Source: Andreprevotia chitinilytica DSM 18519 (GTDB taxonomy: Bacteria > Pseudomonadota > Gammaproteobacteria > Burkholderiales > Chitinibacteraceae). Taken from it: a stretch of DNA of 64,000 bases. The notes under the pieces are model-generated. The model was not told the DNA's origin, did not search any database, and saw only the letters and a list, made by a program, of their open reading frames with translations. The DNA is taken from the NCBI RefSeq assembly GCF_000711875.1, contig NZ_JONM01000001.1, positions 62,001 to 126,000 of the forward strand, in the 5' to 3' direction. Positions 57,285 to 64,000 of the stretch are shown one piece after another. Position numbers and translations under genes: made by a program. Within the stretch, counting starts at the first letter, position 1. Every line of letters begins with the position of its first letter.

Positions 57285-58439
57285 TTAACATGGAAGACGG
57301 CTTTGTATCGCGACTAGCCGCTCATCAAGAAAGTAAAGGAACCAATATCCATCTCTATCTAACGGCCGAATGAATAGCTCGTTTGTATAATTGGCTGAAG
57401 CAAGCTTTTCTTTTATGTTATAAGATAATTCTTCATTTTCCTCTTCATCGTCAGGAAAAAGATTTAGTTTCTCCAGCTTGCCCGAGTGCGTGTTGGAGAA
57501 ATCAAATTTCTTGGACTTCTTCAATTCTTGCAATAACGGTGTTAGTGTGGTTCCTGCTGTTATATTAATGAGGCCAAATTTCATCGTGAACTGTTTTGGA
57601 ATACCAAGCATGGTATCTAGCTCAGCTTCGTTGCCTGATACTTCTACTTTTGCATTTTTGTAAATTTGCATGGCGGCTGGCCGATCATCGAACCGCCCGA
57701 TGCATGCACTTAAGGTGATATCTGATTTCGCAAAAATTTTTCCAAAAATGGCATTGGCCCGTTTTGTTGTCAGTTCTTCTGTCGGCTCATCCACTTCTAT
57801 GTATCCGTTGATAGCTAATGGCTGTGATATCTCAATTGGAACTGGAATTTCAACCAATGAATTTTTGTGAAGTACATACTGTACGGGTTGTTCACTACCA
57901 TCCTGTGCGAAATAAATTCCATGTACGACACCATTTTTTATGGTTTTTATTTCTGTGGAACTGTTGTTGTATTGTGAAAAGCCGGATGGCATATTTGCGA
58001 CGAATTTCAAACCACTTTCTCCTCCACGGAAAATCGCATAAAAACCAAAAGTCATCATGCCATCGTAGGGATCAATATAGTAATTGACTAGAGCGTCGGG
58101 CCAGCCGTCGTTATCAAGATCCCCGATGATGGGTTGCTTGTCAGAGAGTCTTATCGCGTCTGTTGTGATCTCGATTAGCTTTCCTGAGTCGCGATCAGGT
58201 GCGTCGCGAGTCAATTTTGCAGCTTCATATGGTGAAAATGTATGGCCATCGGGCTGTGTATAAGATGACATGAAAATAATGTTTTTGTTTTGATTGAATG
58301 CTTGAGTTGCATCTTGCGTATTTACTTTACGATTCGTGATTGCGGACTCCTGGGCTACTTGCACGTTATTTGTCGGGGCCAGTTGTGGTTTGCATGCAAC
58401 CAAGAGTAGGGTAATAGAGATTAAATGTATATTTTTCAT
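57285..58439 (-). CDS. Predicted lipoprotein, paralogue of the preceding gene
   Basis: A 384-residue lipoprotein with lipobox LLLVAC. It carries GDLDNDGWPDAL at the position of the calcium-loop motif in its paralogue, then FGFYAIFRGG, and ends LYFLDERLVAIQSRLPC. Synteny and matching ends indicate a tandem duplication. AT-rich. No enzymatic motif is seen. As above, an immunity role is inferred from location only. Confidence 0.72.
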   Translation of the reverse strand: MKNIHLISITLLLVACKPQLAPTNNVQVAQESAITNRKVNTQDATQAFNQNKNIIFMSSYTQPDGHTFSPYEAAKLTRDAPDRDSGKLIEITTDAIRLSDKQPIIGDLDNDGWPDALVNYYIDPYDGMMTFGFYAIFRGGESGLKFVANMPSGFSQYNNSSTEIKTIKNGVVHGIYFAQDGSEQPVQYVLHKNSLVEIPVPIEISQPLAINGYIEVDEPTEELTTKRANAIFGKIFAKSDITLSACIGRFDDRPAAMQIYKNAKVEVSGNEAELDTMLGIPKQFTMKFGLINITAGTTLTPLLQELKKSKKFDFSNTHSGKLEKLNLFPDDEEENEELSYNIKEKLASANYTNELFIRPLDRDGYWFLYFLDERLVAIQSRLPC

Positions 58440-58524
58440 GGAATTTCTATGGGTTCTATTTAAATTGAGGGCGTAATTTTCTTCCGGAAAAGGAGGTTGC
58501 ACAGCTTTGGAAGGTGATATGTAA

Positions 58525-59400
58525 TCATGTTGTGGTCATTTTTTTTGTGACGTCGTTTTTTTGAGCCGGTTTCCCAGTGAGTGGCTCCACGGTATTAGTG
58601 TTCGGGCAGATTGATCCTTTTTCGGAGTTGTCCTCTCCATCTTCTCCTGATTTCCACTGGCAGGGTTGGCCAGGTTTTAATAATCCTTTGACTTTGAAAT
58701 AAATTGTATCCTTGAGGTGAGGGTAGTAGACCGAATATATTCCATTCTTGTAACTGGCCACTGGGTCGTTGTCCCTCATTTCTTGAAATTCATTGCCACC
58801 ATTGATTAAATATAACTGCACGAGAGTGTGATGTTTTCTGTCGTAGAGTAGCCATTTGTATTGAAGATCTTCTCGATTGTCATTTAGGCAGTTGTCGAAT
58901 ATCTGAATCCATTCGGGTGTGCTTTTCTTGATTTCAAATTTTGATTCTTTGCATCCATCAACAAATCCTTCAGCAAAGCCATAGGTGTTGCCGCCTTCTA
59001 TCACTTTAAGTTCGCGTACTATGGTGGGCTTGCCTTGCCATGTGCTGGCTGTTGCATCCATTCGCATCCGGGTATTGGTGGATTTTTCTACCAATACATC
59101 TTCGGTGCCGATGTATCCGGTGCGGTCGCGTTGGTTGTCTGGCAGTTTGGCTTGATCTTCCGCACGTTTTTTCTTGAATGCTTCGAACTCTTCGTCAATC
59201 TGTTGCTGTCGAGCCTCGATCATTTCTTCGCCATGCTCAGTAATATTTTCACCAATAGCACTGGCGGATAAAGATGATCTGATGCCGCTAGCCGTTGACG
59301 GATTCTGCGTTCTTTCATAGACCGTTGTAGTCTTAGCTGATTCTGGCGGTTGGCAAGCCGTGGTTAATATGCAGAGTGATATTAAAAAAATAGTGCGCAT
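58525..59400 (-). CDS. Predicted lipoprotein next to the T6SS effector
   Basis: A 291-residue lipoprotein with lipobox LTTAC. After a Ser/Thr-rich stretch comes a charged helix (EEMIEARQQQIDEEFEAFKK) and a compact C-terminal domain with four cysteines (GCK, NCL, PCQW, ICP). It is the gene closest to the effector (15 bp downstream of it) and thus the most direct immunity candidate. It is not obviously related to the other two lipoproteins. AT-rich. Confidence 0.72.
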   Translation of the reverse strand: MRTIFLISLCILTTACQPPESAKTTTVYERTQNPSTASGIRSSLSASAIGENITEHGEEMIEARQQQIDEEFEAFKKKRAEDQAKLPDNQRDRTGYIGTEDVLVEKSTNTRMRMDATASTWQGKPTIVRELKVIEGGNTYGFAEGFVDGCKESKFEIKKSTPEWIQIFDNCLNDNREDLQYKWLLYDRKHHTLVQLYLINGGNEFQEMRDNDPVASYKNGIYSVYYPHLKDTIYFKVKGLLKPGQPCQWKSGEDGEDNSEKGSICPNTNTVEPLTGKPAQKNDVTKKMTTT

Positions 59401-59415
59401 TAAGGTGATTCCTAG

Positions 59416-61848
59416 TCAGGTTTTTTTTGAAGTAGGCTGAAGCATCTTTTTGTTGATTGCAGCCCAATATTGATTGCGGGCTTTTCTAGCCTGCTCAACT
59501 TGCTGTTGATATTGGGGATAGATGAGAAGGAAAGGTAATGGATCGACTCGGCCATCTAAGCCCCGAGATACGCCTTTCCTGAAGCGCACTTCGAAATGGA
59601 GATGGGCGCCCAAGTTCACTGTGTTCATCCGATGGGCGTTGCCACTGCAGCCGGTCGCTCCTATCAAATCCCCTGCGGAGACTGCATTTTTATTTCGATC
59701 TGAAGTAACGTCGATACGGCTGAGGTGAGCGTAGAAAAAGTACAGAATGGTGTCATGAGGTCGTTGGCTGAGGTAATAGGCCCGCTGTGTTGCGGGCAGA
59801 TCGTTGACATTTACTTGTAGTAAAACGTTGGCGCCAAAGCTTTTGGCGCTCTTGGAGGTAAACCTTTTATCAACAGCGACAATTAATCCGGGCGCGACCG
59901 CGTATACCGGCGTGCCGATGGCGGAGGCTAAGTCGATGCCTTGGTGCGCTTTCGGTTGTTGCTCTTCGTCTGTGCGTACATTGTCGCCGTAACAGGCCCC
60001 GATAATTCCGGCTAGCTTGGCGGTTCTGAGCACGTTGCAGTCGAGTGGGTCGCGCCACTGTTTATTGTTTTTTGCCACATCCGACGTGGTTGTTGGCGGC
60101 GACGAAACTGTACTTGTCTGTGTATTTTGTGCCTGAGGGCGGGCTGTTGGCTTTGCTTTTGGGCTGGAGTTAGCTGCGCCCTTTGGTGCCATGAGCTGCA
60201 CCGCTTGTTTAGCCTGCTTGGTTTTCTCTTTCTCTGCTGCCTTGGCGGCTTCCGCATCCCGGCGTGCGCGCATTCCAGGCGGCATTGCCGGGGCAGGGCC
60301 ACCACCAAATGCAATGGCGATGTCGCTCATGTTGCGCGGTGGTGAGATCTGTTCGGGCTTGACGGCGAAGTGGGTGACATCGACCTTGCGATCAACGAGG
60401 TCTACATATAGCCAGAACAGATAGGCTTTTACTGCGCTGTTGTCGAAGTCCGCGAAATATTGATTGGCCTTCGTGTTTACCTGATCTATTAGTCGCGCTC
60501 TCGCTGCTGCATCTGTATCAGTCCCCCGCAACGCCCGGAGTGCGCCCGCAAATCCCTCGTGATGAGCCAAATAAATTACCTTGGCTTTATCCGATGGAGT
60601 GAGCTTGTCTACGGGGAATCCATTTTTCTGCAACAGCCGTAGGTTATGTGCCCCATATGCAGCGGCAGCTTCAATAGCGATTTCGGCATTGTTGCGCCAT
60701 TCCAGAATTTCACGGCAATTGGAGATGACCTCCTCGGCTTCTCGGGTGATCGGATTGCCTTTCTTGTCCTTTCCGGCAGTGTTGCGGCAGCCATACAGCC
60801 TGCCCTTCTTGGCGATAAACCGGTGGTACTGCGAGTACGTTTTGCACAAGGTTGTGTTTACTGCTGAGCCTTTGATGGCACAGACATCGAACCATGCCGC
60901 TTCGATGAATTGACCCAAACCTCTTGCTTTTGTGTTTGGGTTTACCTCTTTGGGATTCCATTCGCGGTCATGTTTTTCTGCCCCCACTTCCGCATCAATC
61001 ACCGCAGCCAATGCTTGTGGGGTGAATCCATATTTCCTGGCTGAATCCAGAATGAATTGGCCGAATTTTTCGTTTATTGGGTGCAGCTTGAGGTTTTCTT
61101 TGGCGAAGCCGGGCGCGGCGATGTGGGTCGGTGCGCCACCTTCGGTGCGGGTGAGGATTTCTATGGGCTTTGCTGGTTCTGGTTTGCGTTCTGGCGGCAG
61201 GGTTGGCGCACGCTGCTGCGCCGCTGGCATGGCTGCAGCTGTGGGGGCCGGCTTGGCTGTGGGCATGCTGGCAGTGGTGGGTGGTTTTTGAGCCGGAGGC
61301 GGTGGAACGTCTTTGCGGGGCTGCAAGATGAGCGGTTTGCTGTCTTGCTTGAGCTGTTCCCGCACCTGTTGCGTCGTTGTCCGCTCGCTGCGTTCTTTGG
61401 GCGCGGTGGTGCCTTCCATCACCATCTTGCGCGAGGTGAGGGTGAGGGTTTTACGGCCGAGCGGCAGGGTGGGGTGGTTGGCGATGACGGTGTAGCTGCC
61501 GTCGCGCTCGCGGTAATGCACCTTCAGGCCATAGGAGCGGTCGTGGACGGGCAGGATTGGAGTTTTGCCGTCGCCGTCGGTGGTGTGCTCGCGGCTCTTG
61601 TTGTCGAATTCGAGTTTGAGCGTGGCCTTGGCGAGGGGGCGGTAGGCGAGGTCGAGCAGGCGGATGGTGAGTTCGGTATCCGGCTCTTCACCGTTTTCCG
61701 GTAGCGTGAGCTGTTGGCCGATGGTGAGCCGGTTGGCTTGTTCACCGCGCAAGCCATTTAGACGGGCGAGCAGGTGGATATCGGTGTTGAAGTGACGGCT
61801 GATGCCCCAGAGGGTGTCGCCTTTTTGTACGGTGTACGTTTGGGTCAT
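59416..61848 (-). CDS. Predicted T6SS effector: LysM + lysozyme-like + M23 peptidase
   Basis: An 810-residue protein without a signal peptide. Domains in order: LysM (2-50, YTVQKGDTLWGIS); a beta-rich domain (55-140); a Pro/Ala linker; a lysozyme-like domain (about 260-500) with AVIDAEVG and ARGLGQFIEAAW; a second linker; and an M23 peptidase (about 600-780) with intact zinc ligands HQGID and HLHFEV. It should cut both glycan strands and peptide crosslinks of murein. It lies directly after vgrG, so T6SS delivery is likely. The ATG at 61848 follows GGGAAG. Confidence 0.85.
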   Translation of the reverse strand: MTQTYTVQKGDTLWGISRHFNTDIHLLARLNGLRGEQANRLTIGQQLTLPENGEEPDTELTIRLLDLAYRPLAKATLKLEFDNKSREHTTDGDGKTPILPVHDRSYGLKVHYRERDGSYTVIANHPTLPLGRKTLTLTSRKMVMEGTTAPKERSERTTTQQVREQLKQDSKPLILQPRKDVPPPPAQKPPTTASMPTAKPAPTAAAMPAAQQRAPTLPPERKPEPAKPIEILTRTEGGAPTHIAAPGFAKENLKLHPINEKFGQFILDSARKYGFTPQALAAVIDAEVGAEKHDREWNPKEVNPNTKARGLGQFIEAAWFDVCAIKGSAVNTTLCKTYSQYHRFIAKKGRLYGCRNTAGKDKKGNPITREAEEVISNCREILEWRNNAEIAIEAAAAYGAHNLRLLQKNGFPVDKLTPSDKAKVIYLAHHEGFAGALRALRGTDTDAAARARLIDQVNTKANQYFADFDNSAVKAYLFWLYVDLVDRKVDVTHFAVKPEQISPPRNMSDIAIAFGGGPAPAMPPGMRARRDAEAAKAAEKEKTKQAKQAVQLMAPKGAANSSPKAKPTARPQAQNTQTSTVSSPPTTTSDVAKNNKQWRDPLDCNVLRTAKLAGIIGACYGDNVRTDEEQQPKAHQGIDLASAIGTPVYAVAPGLIVAVDKRFTSKSAKSFGANVLLQVNVNDLPATQRAYYLSQRPHDTILYFFYAHLSRIDVTSDRNKNAVSAGDLIGATGCSGNAHRMNTVNLGAHLHFEVRFRKGVSRGLDGRVDPLPFLLIYPQYQQQVEQARKARNQYWAAINKKMLQPTSKKT

Positions 61849-61900
61849 GATGTGACTTCCCGAGTTGATGGCCGTGTTGGTGGCTGCGCACCTGTGCGGC

Positions 61901-64000
61901 TCAGGTCTTTTCCGGTTTCGGTGGGTCGGGCACGAATGGCGGTGTGGCGCCGGCTGCGGGTGTCGCGGGCTTTGGTAGCGCGTCGCGGGCGCCGCGCAGG
62001 GCGCTGTCGCGTAGATCGCCCATGCGGGTATCGGTGGTCTTGTCGGCAGCGGCGTTGAGTGCGCCATCCAATGCACGGGCTCCCGCGTTGCTCAGCGTGC
62101 CGCTAGCGCTCTGGTCGTTTTCGTCGATTTCTGGGCGGGGGATTGCGGAGATGCCACCGCGGATGCCGTCACGCAACGCACTGTTTCGCAGATCACTGAA
62201 GCGGGTATCGGTGCCTTTGTCGGTGGCCGCGCCAAGGGCGCCGTCCAGTGCATGCGCACCGGCTTTGCTCAGGATGCCGCTGGCGCTCTGGTCGGCTTCG
62301 TCGACTTCCGGGCGCGGGATGGCGGAAATCCCGCCACGAATGCCGCCGCGGATCAGGTCGCCGGCGGTGACATTCGGGCCGTGCCAGAGTACGGCCTCTG
62401 CAACGCCATGCAGGGCGGCGCTGCCGATGTCGGCCAAGGTGTCGAGGAAGGCCAGCGGGTCGACATCTTCCGGTTCGCCGTCCATGCGCTCGTCACTGAT
62501 GCCTGGATCGTAGGGTTCTTCGTCCTCGTCTTCAGGCTCCTCGGTATCGCCAAAGAGGCCGCTCCAGCCGTCGAAGCCGAGTTCGACGATGTATTTCTCC
62601 AGTGAGCCGGTTTCGAACAGGGGCGTTTGCCCCTTGCGGTCGGTTTTTTCGCTCCAGATTTTCTTGCCATCTTCCAGCCCGTAAACAGTGGCGGCTGCGC
62701 CGGCGAGCAGGATGCCATCCAGCCCCATCAAGCCGAATTTGCGTGCGTGCGGCCCCGATTTGGGGAGCTCGGGAATCGGCGGCAGCGCTTGGGCTGGCCC
62801 TTGTTTTTGCCAACTGGCGGACTTGTTGAGAATGCCGCCGGGGCAGGCGATCTCGATGTTGCCATCCTTGAGCTTGATGTAGGCGCCACCAGCTGAGAGG
62901 GTGATTTCCTTGGGGGCGGTGATGCTGATCTTGCCGTCGCTGCTGATGAGGGTGAGGTCTTGTTCGGCGATGAGGTCCATGGCATCGCTTTGCGCCTGCA
63001 TCTCGACCTTGCCTTTGCCGGCGAACAATTTCATGCCTTGCTGCTGGGCATAAAGCGATACGCCCTTGCCGGCCGCGAGCGTGGTTTGGCCGACGCTCCC
63101 CAGATCGATGTTGCCGCCAGCCGTGGCGATGAGGTTGTCCCCGGCTGAGAGTTGCATCTGCTGGTCGCTGGTCATGGCGACGCCGGCCGGGGCGTGCATC
63201 AGTAGCACGGCTTGCTGGAGGTTTTGCAGGCGAGCTTCCAGCAGGTCTTTTTGCTTGTTGATGTCGGCGGCGAAGGCTTGGGCGAATTGGGCGGCATCGG
63301 CTAACGCTTGCATTTGTTCCAGCGCGCGTTGCAGGTGGGTGGTGACTTCCGCCATGTCCAGCTGCTTGCCACCTGCCTTTGCTTGGGCATCCGTGCTGAT
63401 CAAGATGCCTTTCCCGGCCCGAATTGCCCCCCATTCATCCGTGCGCAACTCAAACCCCGCGCCACGTTGTTGCCGCGTCTGGTCAACCAGATGGCCGAGG
63501 TTGAGCTGGCTTTTGCCGTATTCGGTGGCGAGTTTGATGTGTTGCTTGCCGTTTTCGTCTTCCAGTCGCAGCTTGTTGTTGGCCGGGGTGCGGATGATGT
63601 TGCGGGTGTGGTTATGGTTGGTGACGTGATCCGGGTGGCGGCTGTCGTGCAGCGCGTGGGCGATGTAGGGGCGGTCGATGTCGCCGTTCTGGAACGCGAT
63701 CTGGACTTCGGTGCCGTCGATCAGTGGGAAATGCAGGCCGTAGGTGTCGCCAGCGTAGGGCTTGGCAAGGCGAACCGGGCGGCTACTGCCGGCGGCGGGC
63801 CAGTCGCTTTGGTCGAAATTGAACGTGACGCGATAGCGGCCGTGTTCGTCGAGGAAGGCGTATTGATAGCGGTTGGGGCTGGTGACGCGAGCGGGAATGG
63901 TGCCGGCGATCTTGGGCTTTGGCGTTTCGACAGGCAGTCGGTAAACGCGGTCGGCCGGGATGGCGGTGAAATGGTTGACGTAGGCTTGGCCGCGCGATGC
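61901..64000 (-). CDS. VgrG (TssI) spike protein, 5' end outside window
   Basis: The frame is open from base 64000 to the TGA at 61901 (about 700 residues visible). It contains the gp27/gp5-like part (FLDEHGRYRVTFNFDQSDW, IAHALHDSRHPD) and a DUF2345 repeat region (KISITAPKEITLSAGG). A C-terminal extension follows, with an acidic stretch (EEPEDEDEEPYDPG) and two 59-residue repeats. VgrG trimers tip the T6SS needle; such extensions often bind a specific effector, probably the LysM/M23 protein encoded next. Confidence 0.9.
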   Translation of the reverse strand, partial: ASRGQAYVNHFTAIPADRVYRLPVETPKPKIAGTIPARVTSPNRYQYAFLDEHGRYRVTFNFDQSDWPAAGSSRPVRLAKPYAGDTYGLHFPLIDGTEVQIAFQNGDIDRPYIAHALHDSRHPDHVTNHNHTRNIIRTPANNKLRLEDENGKQHIKLATEYGKSQLNLGHLVDQTRQQRGAGFELRTDEWGAIRAGKGILISTDAQAKAGGKQLDMAEVTTHLQRALEQMQALADAAQFAQAFAADINKQKDLLEARLQNLQQAVLLMHAPAGVAMTSDQQMQLSAGDNLIATAGGNIDLGSVGQTTLAAGKGVSLYAQQQGMKLFAGKGKVEMQAQSDAMDLIAEQDLTLISSDGKISITAPKEITLSAGGAYIKLKDGNIEIACPGGILNKSASWQKQGPAQALPPIPELPKSGPHARKFGLMGLDGILLAGAAATVYGLEDGKKIWSEKTDRKGQTPLFETGSLEKYIVELGFDGWSGLFGDTEEPEDEDEEPYDPGISDERMDGEPEDVDPLAFLDTLADIGSAALHGVAEAVLWHGPNVTAGDLIRGGIRGGISAIPRPEVDEADQSASGILSKAGAHALDGALGAATDKGTDTRFSDLRNSALRDGIRGGISAIPRPEIDENDQSASGTLSNAGARALDGALNAAADKTTDTRMGDLRDSALRGARDALPKPATPAAGATPPFVPDPPKPEKT
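61988..62341 (-). repeat. Two 177-bp tandem repeats within vgrG
   Basis: Unit 1 is 62341-62165 and unit 2 is 62164-61988, each 59 codons and beginning IRGGISAIPRPE. I count 46 identical residues out of 59. Shared blocks include DQSASG, ALDGAL and TDTR. The repeats form most of the VgrG C-terminal tail. Confidence 0.9.

Overview
The window is a piece of a GC-rich betaproteobacterial chromosome. It encodes an RpoS-type stationary-phase sigma factor in the classic surE-pcm-nlpD-rpoS order, a complete cbb3 oxidase locus, a riboflavin operon containing the betaproteobacterial RibB-X fusion, a LexA-type SOS regulator with imuA-imuB-dnaE2, and a type VI secretion (T6SS) VgrG island. Gene content and order fit a member of the Neisseriales or a close relative; this is inferred from family knowledge, not from a database search. 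No rRNA, tRNA, CRISPR array or transposase was recognised.

Layout. 1-1.1 kb: end of pmbA and an AlkA-like DNA glycosylase. 1.06-8.5 kb: a MarR regulator divergent from a PLP aminotransferase, then a cyclic-nucleotide-binding protein overlapping a large membrane iron-sulfur/ferredoxin/FAD oxidoreductase, a Rieske oxygenase and a DMT exporter. 8.6-12 kb: surE-pcm-nlpD-rpoS, closed by a bidirectional terminator shared with dapC-dapD (minus strand). 14.2-16.7 kb: a minus-strand signalling operon (response regulator, CheC/CheX-like phosphatase, GGDEF cyclase, small Cys-containing protein). 17.1-18.4 kb: a low-molecular-weight protein tyrosine phosphatase and a manganese (yybP-ykoY) riboswitch ahead of a GDT1/UPF0016 transporter. 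18.5-22.4 kb: purine permease, two phosphoribosyltransferases and glyA. 22.5-29.1 kb: nrdR, a glutamine amidotransferase, ribD-ribE-ribB(X)-ribH-nusB-thiL-pgpA, most of them overlapping or tightly spaced, followed by a REP-type inverted repeat. 29.3-31.7 kb: msrA, a DUF2164 gene, queF and lexA2 on the minus strand. 31.8-38.2 kb: dusC, then imuA-imuB-dnaE2. 38.3-46.5 kb: the whole cbb3 oxidase gene set on the minus strand (ccoI-ccoS, ccoN-O-Q-P, ccoG-ccoH). 46.6-51 kb: a DUF4124 protein, RnfH and RatA, dnaB, a cupin, an interrupted 2-oxoglutarate/Fe(II) oxygenase gene and an orphan ParA. 51.3-64 kb: T6SS-associated island on the minus strand.

Most interesting points. (1) The same GAAC-N4-GTTC palindrome lies inside the 17-bp spacer of well-formed promoters in front of both lexA2 and imuA, giving a sequence-level model of how this mutagenesis cassette is repressed; the motif is not the E. 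coli SOS box. (2) The T6SS island pairs a VgrG, whose C-terminus carries a 59-residue tandem repeat, with an effector combining LysM, lysozyme-like and M23 endopeptidase domains. Three AT-rich lipoprotein genes (two of them paralogues) follow and are candidate periplasmic immunity proteins, then a PAAR protein, a membrane protein and a TssM-like protein without its P-loop. (3) A cyclic-nucleotide sensor, a three-part membrane redox protein and a Rieske oxygenase sit in a row and look like a dedicated electron-transfer module of unknown substrate. (4) An apparently conserved oxygenase gene is broken by one in-frame TAG.
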